A stretch of DNA of 22,153 nucleotides from Bacteroidales bacterium (lineage in GTDB: Bacteria; Bacteroidota; Bacteroidia; Bacteroidales; UBA4181), in contig JAITTD010000075.1 in assembly GCA_031287245.1 (NCBI GenBank), forward strand, positions 1 through 22,153. The letters are read 5' to 3'. Shown piece by piece: positions 6,100 through 13,915 of this stretch (the first letter of the stretch is position 1; each line of letters opens with the position of its first letter). The position numbers were made by a program, and so were the translations under genes. The notes under the pieces were generated by a model, which saw nothing but the letters and a program-made list of their open reading frames with translations, was not told the DNA's origin and did not search any database.

Positions 6100-8151
6100 T
6101 TTAATAAACTTTTTGGCACTGGCTCGTTTCCCTTTGCGGTAATATTGCAGGATATACGCCCCCGGTTTCCAAGTTGAGATATTTAATCTGTAATAATGAT
6201 TGCCCTGTCCAAGCGTTTCGTGTGCCGATTCATACAAGAGGGCGCCCGCCATGTCGTAAATTCGGGCAAAAACCGGCACTTGTTCCTCTATTTGCACGGT
6301 AAATGAATAAAACAGCTCATCAGTAACAGGATTGGGATAAACGAGCAGTTCACCGAGATTTTCAGAAACATATTTCTGCTCAATGTTCATCTGAACCGTA
6401 GCGTGCACCTCCGAATAGGGGTCAAATGCCGAAATTTGCAGAACGGCACTTCCGTGAAACAGAGGCTGAACAGTCAGTATGCTACCGCTGAGGCTGGCAG
6501 TAGCCCTGTTTTTCGCTGACAGCATACAGGCAAAACTCAGCGGGTCGCCATCGGCATCGGTAAAATATTGCAAAAGGTCGATACTGAAAGGAATATTGGG
6601 AATGAGCGTTGTGTCGGCAAATAAAGTACATTGCGGCTGGTGATTCTCGTGGTGAAGGATGGCTTGTTCGGCGTTGACCAAACCGTGTCCCAATTGCGCA
6701 TCGAGGTCGAGCGAAGTCAGGGGGGTAGCGGAATTGAGCAGAATGGTACGCAGCATTTCGGGGGTGAAATGCTCATTACCGTACACAGCCAGCACCAATG
6801 CCGCCACTCCCGACACCAGAGGCGTTGCCATGGACGTTCCTTCCATATATTCGTACAGATTCTTGTTGCTGGCAGTGTATGATGCGCTGTAAATACAGCC
6901 TTCCCATTTGCTGCCTTCCATTTGCCCCCCCGGCGCTGCGATATTCACCCAGTTGCCATAGTTGGAATAGTCGGTGCGCATACCGTAATGATTGACAGCG
7001 CCTACCGCTATCACATTGTCAAAATAGGCGGGATACCATTTCGCGTTTTTACCGTCGTTGCCTGCTGCAAACAGCACGATACCCCCTACCATAGGCGTTC
7101 CTGCCCTCGGATTGCCGTGTTCGTCCTTTCCTGCTTCGGCAATGAAATACCGGATGGCATCCACGTCCGACTGGTTGTAGGTGTCCGGCTCTTCGTAGCC
7201 CCAACTGTTCTGCGAAATCACCGCTCCATTATCAGCCGCGTAGGTGTAAGCGGTCAGCAGTGTACTGACGGCGTTTCGGCTGGTCATGATTTGTGTATTC
7301 ATCACCTTGATGCCGTACCCGTTTTTTGTCATCCCCGCCACACCCTTGCCGTTGCCGGTGACTGCCGCAATGGTGGATGCCACGTGTGTAGCGTGGTCTT
7401 CCGGCTGTATCACGCCATTGTCTCTGGGCGAATAGACAAAATTGTAGCCGTAAATATCGTCCACATACCCGTTGTTGTCGTCATCCACGCCCTTTGCGCC
7501 GTTCCGTTCCGCTTCGTTGACCCACAGATTGGCGTTCAAATCCTCATGTTCGCAGTTGACGCCGCCGTCCACCACCGCCACCACCACGTTCGTGTTGTGA
7601 ATACCGATGGAATCAATCAGTTTCCAAGCGTTCAGCAGCCGGATATCCACACCGGGCACGCCTCCCGACTGTCCGGTATTATTGAAATGCCACTGTCTGG
7701 TAAATTCGGGGTCATTGGGAGGATGGGCGGGAACAGCCGCCATGGACAGGCTGCGTTTTTTGAACACAGGCTCGGCTAACTGTATGTTGGCATCCAATTG
7801 GTAGGCTGCGGCAACCGTTTCGGGGTCGAAATCTTCGGGAATTGTCATTTCATACCAAAGATGCAGATGGTAGAGGCGGTGTTTTGCCTCATATTTCCCT
7901 GCATCAGGGAAAAGTCTGCGGATGCCGGCGGCTCTGTACCTCCTGTTCACCCTGTCGAATGACGGCAAACCGGACACAAAGGCTGCCGTGTCGTTTGCGC
8001 GTCGGGAACGGATGCGTTTTTCTACTGTCGGCACTGCATCAACATTCAGTTTGACTAAGATCTTTCCGCGATATGCCCGCCCATCGGGCTGTTGTGCAGC
8101 CAAACCCAACGCAACAAAGCAAAACAAAGCAGCAAAACCCCATTTCAACAT
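6088..8151 (-). CDS. Secreted subtilisin-like (S8) serine protease with T9SS sorting domain
   Basis: The 687-residue protein has a signal peptide (1-19), an N-terminal propeptide-like region (about 28-130), and an S8 catalytic domain with Asp195 (AVVDGG), His253 (DHATHVAS, with Ala where most subtilases have Gly), Asn365 of the oxyanion hole (AAGND) and Ser440 (GTSMATP). A GVDDDNNGYVDD loop (221-232) looks calcium-binding. A cadherin-like segment (about 505-592, with DADGDPL) and a C-terminal domain (about 603-687, VYPNPVTD...GAYILQYY...KKFIKIQW) follow; the latter is the type A sorting signal for secretion and surface attachment by the type IX system. The catalytic residues are complete. It begins 3 bp after ilvB and is probably read from the same transcript, an odd pairing for an exported protease. 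Confidence 0.95.
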   Translation of the reverse strand: MLKWGFAALFCFVALGLAAQQPDGRAYRGKILVKLNVDAVPTVEKRIRSRRANDTAAFVSGLPSFDRVNRRYRAAGIRRLFPDAGKYEAKHRLYHLHLWYEMTIPEDFDPETVAAAYQLDANIQLAEPVFKKRSLSMAAVPAHPPNDPEFTRQWHFNNTGQSGGVPGVDIRLLNAWKLIDSIGIHNTNVVVAVVDGGVNCEHEDLNANLWVNEAERNGAKGVDDDNNGYVDDIYGYNFVYSPRDNGVIQPEDHATHVASTIAAVTGNGKGVAGMTKNGYGIKVMNTQIMTSRNAVSTLLTAYTYAADNGAVISQNSWGYEEPDTYNQSDVDAIRYFIAEAGKDEHGNPRAGTPMVGGIVLFAAGNDGKNAKWYPAYFDNVIAVGAVNHYGMRTDYSNYGNWVNIAAPGGQMEGSKWEGCIYSASYTASNKNLYEYMEGTSMATPLVSGVAALVLAVYGNEHFTPEMLRTILLNSATPLTSLDLDAQLGHGLVNAEQAILHHENHQPQCTLFADTTLIPNIPFSIDLLQYFTDADGDPLSFACMLSAKNRATASLSGSILTVQPLFHGSAVLQISAFDPYSEVHATVQMNIEQKYVSENLGELLVYPNPVTDELFYSFTVQIEEQVPVFARIYDMAGALLYESAHETLGQGNHYYRLNISTWKPGAYILQYYRKGKRASAKKFIKIQW

Positions 8152-8154
8152 AGA

Positions 8155-9855
8155 TCAATCCCCCGTTAAGATGTTTGTCACGCAAGTGCCTGCAGGGGTC
8201 ATGGGATACACCATGCCATTCGGTTCGACCATTACTTCGAGCAAATAGGCGCCTTTGTTTTGCAGCATTTCAGCAATAGCCTCGTCCAAATCAGCCCGTT
8301 GGCTCACTCTTTTGCCCGCAATGCCATAAGCGTCGGCTATTTTCACAAAATCAGGATTGACCATGGGCGTTGCCGAATAGCGTTTTTCGTAGAATAATTC
8401 CTGCCATTGGCGCACCATTCCGAGAAAACTGTTGTTCAGCAGAATGATTTTCACGTCTATTTTCGATTGCATGATGGTGCCCAGTTCCTGAATGGTCATC
8501 TGGATGCCGCCGTCGCCTGCAAACAGGCAAACGGTGCGGTCGGGTGCGCCTACCTTTGCGCCAATGGCGGCAGGAAGCCCAAAGCCCATTGTGCCCAAGC
8601 CGCCGGAGGTAACTACGCTGCGGGTCCGCTTGAATTGAAAGTAGCGCACGCCCATCATCTGTTGCTGTCCGACGTCTGTTACCAAAACAGCGTCGTGACC
8701 GGTGGCTTCCGACACTTTATTCACCACTTCGCCCATTTTCACAGCGCCGGTCTTCGGGAAAAGTTCTTTTTGAATAACTGCATCCTTTTCGCGCTGTGCG
8801 TACGGCGCAAACTCGTCTATCCATGCTGTGTGGCTGCCCTGTTGGAGCAAGGCGGTTACTTCCGCCAGCGTCACTTTGGCATCACCCAGCACTTTGACGG
8901 TGGTCTGCACGTTTTTGTTGATTTCCGAGCGGTCAATGTCGAAATGAATGACCTTTGCCTGACGGGCGTAGCACGTCAGATCGCCCGTAACGCGGTCGTC
9001 AAAGCGCATACCGATAGCGATGAGCACGTCACATTCATTGGTTTGCATATTGGGCGCTATGTTACCGTGCATTCCCAGCAAGCCCATGTTCAGCGGATAA
9101 TCCGATGGCATCGCTGACAAACCGAGCACGGTAGCGGCTGCCGGAATGTTCGCTTTCTCTAAAAAGAGTTTCAATTCCTTTTCAGCCCCGCTCAAAATGA
9201 CGCCCTGTCCCACCAGCGCCAGAGGTTTCTTCGCCCCGTTGATGAGCGCTGCCGCCGCTTCTACATCTTTGCTGCTAAGGCTCGGCACTGGTTGGTAACT
9301 GCGTATAAAACGAGTCTTTTCATAATGAAAACTGTCTAACAGACCGACCTGCGCGTCTTTGGCGAAGTCGAGCACCACGGGACCCGGTCGTCCGGTGGAG
9401 GCAATGTAGAAGGCTCTGCTCACAGCATACGCTACGTCTTCGGCGCGGCGTATCTGGTAAGCCCACTTGCTGACCGGCTGGCTGATGCCCACCACATCGG
9501 CTTCCTGAAAAGCGTCTGTACCCAGCAGGGACGAGGATACCTGCCCCGTTATCACCACCAAAGGCGTGCTGTCTATCATGGCGTCTGCGATACCTGTGAC
9601 GGTATTGGTGGCGCCCGGTCCGGATGTTACTAATACCACGCCAACCTTGCCCGACACACGGGCATAACCTTGCGCGGCATGAGTAGCGCCCTGTTCGTGG
9701 CGTACTAAATAATGGTGCAACTCATTTTTGTAATCGTACAAAGCATCAAACACCGGCATGATCTGTCCGCCGGGGTATCCAAAAATCGTATCAACGCCTT
9801 CGCCGATTAACGACTGCATCAATGCCTGTGAACCTGAAATTTTCTTTGCTGACAT
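8155..9855 (-). CDS. ilvB: Acetolactate synthase large subunit
   Basis: The 566-residue enzyme is the thiamine-diphosphate- and FAD-dependent catalytic subunit that condenses pyruvate to acetolactate, or pyruvate plus 2-oxobutyrate to acetohydroxybutyrate, in valine, leucine and isoleucine synthesis. Visible are Glu54 (RHEQGATHAAQGYAR), the FAD-domain region around RFDDRVTGDL (284-293), and the TPP/Mg motif starting GDGG (447-450) and ending LLNN (472-475). The length is normal. No small regulatory subunit (ilvN), ilvC or ilvD gene is adjacent. The gene stands apart, with its own leader hairpin and diverging from leuD. The ATG at 9855 fits the family N-terminus. Confidence 0.96.
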   Translation of the reverse strand: MSAKKISGSQALMQSLIGEGVDTIFGYPGGQIMPVFDALYDYKNELHHYLVRHEQGATHAAQGYARVSGKVGVVLVTSGPGATNTVTGIADAMIDSTPLVVITGQVSSSLLGTDAFQEADVVGISQPVSKWAYQIRRAEDVAYAVSRAFYIASTGRPGPVVLDFAKDAQVGLLDSFHYEKTRFIRSYQPVPSLSSKDVEAAAALINGAKKPLALVGQGVILSGAEKELKLFLEKANIPAAATVLGLSAMPSDYPLNMGLLGMHGNIAPNMQTNECDVLIAIGMRFDDRVTGDLTCYARQAKVIHFDIDRSEINKNVQTTVKVLGDAKVTLAEVTALLQQGSHTAWIDEFAPYAQREKDAVIQKELFPKTGAVKMGEVVNKVSEATGHDAVLVTDVGQQQMMGVRYFQFKRTRSVVTSGGLGTMGFGLPAAIGAKVGAPDRTVCLFAGDGGIQMTIQELGTIMQSKIDVKIILLNNSFLGMVRQWQELFYEKRYSATPMVNPDFVKIADAYGIAGKRVSQRADLDEAIAEMLQNKGAYLLEVMVEPNGMVYPMTPAGTCVTNILTGD

Positions 9856-9879
9856 ATCTTTTAAGCATTACATCTGTCG

Positions 9880-9911
9880 AAAAAAGCCCCTCTCAACTCG
9901 TGGGAAGGGCT
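9880..9911 (-). terminator. Intrinsic-terminator-like hairpin in the ilvB leader (candidate attenuator)
   Basis: On the minus strand AGCCCTTC (9911-9904) pairs with GAGGGGCT (9892-9885), giving eight base pairs including one G-U. Six U residues follow (9885-9880). It lies 25 nt before the ilvB ATG and downstream of the predicted promoter, so transcripts must read through it to express ilvB. Because leuD is divergent, there is no upstream gene for it to terminate. A weaker inverted repeat (TACTA/TAGTA, about 9911-9927) abuts it and could be a competing structure. The sensing mechanism is not apparent. Confidence 0.75.
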
Positions 9912-9953
9912 ACTAAATAATATAGTATCTATTAAAGTAATTTAAAAACGATG

Positions 9954-9961
9954 CAAAGATA
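9954..9961 (-). promoter_or_regulatory. Predicted ilvB -7 promoter box
   Basis: TATCTTTG on the minus strand is an exact TAnnTTTG match about 98 bp before the ATG. No clear -33 TTG stands at the normal spacing. Initiation here would give a leader of about 90 nt containing the terminator-like hairpin. Confidence 0.55.
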
Positions 9962-10061
9962 AACATTATTTTTGATAATTGGGAGTGAAAAAATATAAAA
10001 ATTTATTGTATCTTATTTCTATCACCTACAGGACCGGCAACGCCTTATGAACAATGATTTT

Positions 10062-10082
10062 CATAATTCATAATTAATCATT
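10062..10082. repeat. CATAATT heptamer repeat in the leuD promoter region
   Basis: CATAATT, CATAATT and AATCATT follow with a 7-bp period and end where the leuD -7 box begins. Only the first two copies are identical. Confidence 0.6.
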
Positions 10083-10089
10083 ACTTTTG
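10082..10089 (+). promoter_or_regulatory. Predicted leuD -7 promoter box
   Basis: TACTTTTG matches TAnnTTTG 34 bp before the leuD ATG. The DNA upstream is the heptamer repeat and lacks a clear -33 TTG. Confidence 0.55.
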
Positions 10090-10123
10090 CGCCCTCACTT
10101 GTATTCTTAAAGATAAGATAAAT

Positions 10124-10714
10124 ATGGCAGAAAAGTTCATCACCTTAGAAACCACGGTTGTTCCATTGCCCGTAGAGAATGTGGACACCGACCAAATCAT
10201 TCCCGCCCGTTTCCTGAAAGCGACTACCCGCGATGGATTCGGCGATAATCTGTTTCGCGATTGGCGCTACGACAAGGACAACAAACCTGTTGCGTCTTTT
10301 GTTCTCAACAATCCTGCCTATTCGGGAAAGGTACTTGCAGGCGGAAAGAACTTCGGCAGCGGTTCCAGCCGCGAACACGCCGCTTGGGCAATAGCTGGTT
10401 ACGGGTTCTGCGCCGTAGTGTCCAGTTTCTTTGCAGACATTTTCAAAAACAACGCGCTCAACAACGGATTGCTGCCTGTGCAGGTAAGCGCCGATTTTCT
10501 GGCAAAAATATTTGCCGAAGTACAACGCGACGCGAAGACCAAAATTCGCATTGACCTCGAAAATCAAGAAATTACCCTTCTGACTGCCGGAGAAAAAGAA
10601 CATTTCGACATTAATCCCTACAAGAAAACCTGCCTGATCAACGGATATGACGACATTGACTATCTGCTGAGCATCAGGAACGAGATTGAGGCTTATGAAA
10701 AGAAAACGGCATAA
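10124..10714 (+). CDS. leuD: 3-isopropylmalate dehydratase small subunit
   Basis: The 196-residue LeuD is the swivel subunit of isopropylmalate isomerase, which with the Fe-S subunit LeuC converts 2-isopropylmalate to 3-isopropylmalate in leucine synthesis. It has the conserved DTDQIIPARFLK (21-32) and the substrate-loop motif FGSGSSREHAAWA (77-89); the length is standard. The ATG at 10124 is preceded by AGATAAGATAAAT and a good -7 box. leuC, leuA and leuB are not present, which is unusual because leuC and leuD are commonly adjacent. prfA follows after 41 bp and may be co-transcribed. Confidence 0.96.
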   Translation: MAEKFITLETTVVPLPVENVDTDQIIPARFLKATTRDGFGDNLFRDWRYDKDNKPVASFVLNNPAYSGKVLAGGKNFGSGSSREHAAWAIAGYGFCAVVSSFFADIFKNNALNNGLLPVQVSADFLAKIFAEVQRDAKTKIRIDLENQEITLLTAGEKEHFDINPYKKTCLINGYDDIDYLLSIRNEIEAYEKKTA

Positions 10715-10755
10715 CTTTTGCACAAAATCCGCAGGAGTATTTACTTAAAAAAGAT

Positions 10756-11838
10756 ATGACAAACAGCGTTCTCTTTGAAAAATTGGAAGGCATTAAAGTT
10801 CGTTTTGAAGAAGTGGCTCAGCAAATCACCGACCCCGAAGTGATGAGCGATATGAAGCGCTACGTGAAACTCAACAAGGAATACCACGATTTGGAACCGG
10901 TGGTGGCGACATTTATTGACTATCGCACCGTTTTGAGCCATTTGGACGAGGCAAGGGAAATGCTTCAAAACGAAAAAGACGAAGAAATGCGGGCGATGGC
11001 GCAGGACGAGGTGGAAACGCTGACTGCACGCATAATACCATTGGAAGAGACTATCAAACTCTTGCTGCTCCCCTCCGATCCGGAGGACAACAAAAACGCA
11101 GTGATGGAAATCCGCGCAGGCACCGGCGGCGACGAAGCCAGCATTTTTGCAGGCGATTTGTTCAGAATGTACAGCCGTTTCTGCGAGGACAAGGGCTGGA
11201 AAGTGGAAGTGACGAGTTTTTCTCCGGGCACGTCAGGGGGATTCAAAGAGGTGGTGATGAGCATCACCGGCGCCAAAGTGTATGGAACGCTCAAATACGA
11301 ATCGGGTGTGCATCGAGTGCAACGGGTTCCCAAGACCGAAACGCAGGGACGAGTACACACCTCCGCGGCAACGGTGGCAGTGCTCCCCGAAGCAGGAGAA
11401 TTTGACATCGAACTGAATATGAACGATATACGCAAGGACATTTTCTGTTCATCCGGTCCCGGCGGACAATCGGTCAATACGACCTATTCCGCCATCCGGT
11501 TGACACATATTCCTACCGGAATCGTGGTGCAGTGTCAGGACGAAAAATCGCAAATCAAGAATTTCGACAAAGCCTTGATAGAACTCCGCACCCGCATCTA
11601 TAATCTTGAATATCAGAAGTATTTGGATGAAATAGCGTCCAAGCGCAAAACGATGGTTTCCACCGGCGACCGCTCAGCAAAGGTGCGGACATACAATTAT
11701 CCGCAAAGCCGTGTCACCGACCACCGTATCAACCTGACTCTGTATAACTTACCTGCCATTGTGGACGGCGATATTCAGGAATTGATTGATAAACTGCAAA
11801 TGGAAGAAAACGCTGAGCGAATGAAAGACAGCGAATAA
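10756..11838 (+). CDS. prfA: Peptide chain release factor 1
   Basis: The 360-residue RF1 recognises UAA and UAG and triggers peptide release. It has the GGQ motif (236-238, in SSGPGGQSVNTT) that reaches the peptidyl-transferase centre. The tripeptide PKT (192-194) sits where RF1 proteins carry P-x-T, distinguishing it from RF2 (SPF). The N-terminal helical domain (about 1-110) and the length are normal. The usual partner prmC is not adjacent. The gene ends 20 bp from the convergent meaB gene, with no obvious strong terminator between them. Confidence 0.97.
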   Translation: MTNSVLFEKLEGIKVRFEEVAQQITDPEVMSDMKRYVKLNKEYHDLEPVVATFIDYRTVLSHLDEAREMLQNEKDEEMRAMAQDEVETLTARIIPLEETIKLLLLPSDPEDNKNAVMEIRAGTGGDEASIFAGDLFRMYSRFCEDKGWKVEVTSFSPGTSGGFKEVVMSITGAKVYGTLKYESGVHRVQRVPKTETQGRVHTSAATVAVLPEAGEFDIELNMNDIRKDIFCSSGPGGQSVNTTYSAIRLTHIPTGIVVQCQDEKSQIKNFDKALIELRTRIYNLEYQKYLDEIASKRKTMVSTGDRSAKVRTYNYPQSRVTDHRINLTLYNLPAIVDGDIQELIDKLQMEENAERMKDSE

Positions 11839-11858
11839 AACGTGAAGAAACTTTTTTT

Positions 11859-12977
11859 CTATGAATCAATTTGCACTTTCCCAACGCTGCTTTTAAAATA
11901 TTCATCCAACAGCGCGTATGCTGCGGCGAAAGAACTCATCTGGTCGTTCAGTACTTTTTCTTCGTACAAGGGAAGAGACTTTTCGATTGTCGGATGCGTG
12001 TAAAATCGGTTGATAAGCGAAGTCTGGATGGTTTCTCTCATCCAATACTGCGACTGTTGCAGCCTTCGGGTATTGAAAAAACCGTTTTGGCGCGTCACAT
12101 CTTCATATTCGAGTATGGTATTCCAAATATCTTCAATGCCGGTGTTGTTGATGGACGAACAAAGGCTTGCTTTCGGCGTCCACCCTGACAATGGTTTTGG
12201 GAAAAGGTGTAAAGCGCTTTGATATTGCGTCTTTGCCAATTGTGCCTTTTCAAAATTATTGCCGTCAGCCTTGTTCACGGCAATCAGGTCAGCCATTTCC
12301 ATGATGCCCCGCTTGATACCCTGCAACTCATCGCCGGCGCCCGCTATCTGAATGAGCAGAAAAAAATCGGTCATGGAGTGTACTGCTGTTTCCGACTGCC
12401 CCACTCCTACCGTTTCGATGAATATGGTGTCGAAGCCTGCCGCCTCGCAAAGGAAAATTGTTTCGCGCGTCTTGCGGGCTACTCCGCCCAGCGAGCCTGA
12501 CGATGGCGAAGGACGGATAAACGCATCAGGGTCTGCCGACAACAGTTCCATTCGCGTTTTATCGCCCAAGATGCTGCCTTTGGAGCGTTCACTCGATGGG
12601 TCGATAGCAAGTACTGCCAATTTTCTGCCTTTTGCAGTAAGGTATTTTCCCAATGCCTCAATGAAAGTGCTTTTGCCTGCTCCCGGCACGCCTGTTATTC
12701 CTATTCGCAAGGATTTTCCGGCATGAGGCAGGCAGCGTTCGATGATGCTTTGCGCCATCTGCTCGTGTTCGGGCAGGGAACTTTCCACCAAAGTGATGGC
12801 TTTGCTGAGTATGGTGCGGTTGTTTTGGAGGATTCCTTCCACATAGTCGTCCACGCCATAGACTTTACGCGAACGATTCAAAAAACGCTGCAATGACGCA
12901 TTATCCACTGTCGCAGGTTGTGGAATGCCCTGATTTACGGACAATGCGCTTTCAAAACCATTGTGGTGTGCGTCCAT
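11859..12977 (-). CDS. meaB: MeaB/ArgK-family GTPase, methylmalonyl-CoA mutase chaperone
   Basis: The 372-residue G3E-family P-loop GTPase is related to MeaB/MMAA, which loads and protects the adenosylcobalamin cofactor of methylmalonyl-CoA mutase. Visible are Walker A GVPGAGKS (96-103), the DPSSERSKGSILGDKTRM segment (126-143), the switch-region motif ETVGVGQSE (188-196) and the base-specificity motif NKAD (235-238). The first 85 residues are the usual helical extension. The mutase genes are not in the window. It lies 10 bp after serA, so it probably shares the serC-serA transcript, though the metabolic link is not obvious. Confidence 0.93.
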   Translation of the reverse strand: MDAHHNGFESALSVNQGIPQPATVDNASLQRFLNRSRKVYGVDDYVEGILQNNRTILSKAITLVESSLPEHEQMAQSIIERCLPHAGKSLRIGITGVPGAGKSTFIEALGKYLTAKGRKLAVLAIDPSSERSKGSILGDKTRMELLSADPDAFIRPSPSSGSLGGVARKTRETIFLCEAAGFDTIFIETVGVGQSETAVHSMTDFFLLIQIAGAGDELQGIKRGIMEMADLIAVNKADGNNFEKAQLAKTQYQSALHLFPKPLSGWTPKASLCSSINNTGIEDIWNTILEYEDVTRQNGFFNTRRLQQSQYWMRETIQTSLINRFYTHPTIEKSLPLYEEKVLNDQMSSFAAAYALLDEYFKSSVGKVQIDS

Positions 12978-12987
12978 CAGTGGGCTA

Positions 12988-13911
12988 TTATCGGTTTACC
13001 TGAAAGCGCCTTTCCCCCTTCTTGAAAAAGTCCACAATCTGCTGGGCAGCAGCCAGTCCTGCATTGATATTGGCTTCTGAAGTTTCGGCGCCCATTTTTT
13101 TGGCGGTCGCAAAAACGCGCACACCAACAGATTCTTTCATCTTCGCCAATCCGTCAGGCGCTATGTCTGTGGCATATTTCAGGTCATTGCGTTCCATCAG
13201 CGCTTTCAGCAAGCCGCCTTCGTCCACCACCTCTTTCCGTGCCGTATTGATGAGCGTTCCCCCTTTGGGCATGGATTTGAGCAAATCGTAACCAATTGAT
13301 TTTTTGGTATCTTCGTTTGCCGGAATATGTAGAGAAATGTATTGACATTTGCTGTACAATTCTTTCACGTCAGCCACCGGAACAATGCCGTCTTTTTTGA
13401 GCGCATCTGCGGTAACAAAGGGGTCAAAAGCATGGATTTCCATACCAAACCCCTTTCCCAGCGCGGCAACCAGTTTACCGACATTACCGTAAGCGTGGAT
13501 GCCCAACTTTTTGCCTTTCAGCTCGGCGCCTGTTCCGGGGGTGAAACCGTTGCGTGCCATGTAAATCATCATGCCAATAGCCAGTTCGGCAACAGCATTG
13601 GAATTTTGTCCGGGGGTATTCATCGCCACCACGCCCTTTTCGGTGCAGGCTGCCAAATCCAGATTGTCGTAACCGGCTCCCGCCCGAACGACTATTTTCA
13701 ACTTACCGGCAACGTCAACAATCTCTTTCGTTAGTTTATCGCTGCGCACAATCAAGGCGTCAGCCTCTGCAACAGCGGTTTTAAACTCGGCAATGTCCGA
13801 ATATTTTTCCAACAACACGGTTTCGTATCCGGCGGCGGTCAATATTTTTTTAATACCGTTCGTGGCAACTGCTGCAAACGGTTTTTCGGTAGCAACTAAT
13901 ACTTTTTTCAT
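12988..13911 (-). CDS. serA: D-3-phosphoglycerate dehydrogenase, short form
   Basis: The 307-residue enzyme oxidises 3-phosphoglycerate to 3-phosphohydroxypyruvate, the first step of serine synthesis. It has the NAD-binding loop GIHAYGNVG (137-145), AGAGYDN (77-83) and Arg225 (NTARKEVVDE). There is no ACT or ASB regulatory domain, so serine feedback by that route is unlikely. Where most D-2-hydroxyacid dehydrogenases have the catalytic His, it reads ATAKKMGAET, with Lys in that place (about 271). This matches the 'type IIIK' group I recall from Bacteroidetes and Entamoeba. I chose the ATG at 13911 (MKKVLVATEKPF); the in-frame start at 13932 would add seven residues reaching into serC. It starts 4 bp after serC ends. 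Confidence 0.94.
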   Translation of the reverse strand: MKKVLVATEKPFAAVATNGIKKILTAAGYETVLLEKYSDIAEFKTAVAEADALIVRSDKLTKEIVDVAGKLKIVVRAGAGYDNLDLAACTEKGVVAMNTPGQNSNAVAELAIGMMIYMARNGFTPGTGAELKGKKLGIHAYGNVGKLVAALGKGFGMEIHAFDPFVTADALKKDGIVPVADVKELYSKCQYISLHIPANEDTKKSIGYDLLKSMPKGGTLINTARKEVVDEGGLLKALMERNDLKYATDIAPDGLAKMKESVGVRVFATAKKMGAETSEANINAGLAAAQQIVDFFKKGERRFQVNR

Positions 13912-13915
13912 ATTA

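Noticed and set aside
6922..7779. 285-codon open frame on the plus strand
   Set aside because: It is fully antisense to the subtilase catalytic domain, has low-complexity His/Val/Arg composition and no recognisable domain; the opposite strand has complete catalytic motifs.
8407..9117. 236-codon open frame on the plus strand
   Set aside because: It lies antisense within ilvB and is explained by the codon bias of that gene.
9913..9966. ilvB leader peptide as a confirmed gene
   Set aside because: The 17-codon frame starts upstream of the predicted transcription start and has no ribosome-binding signal, so it is only mentioned within the attenuator finding.
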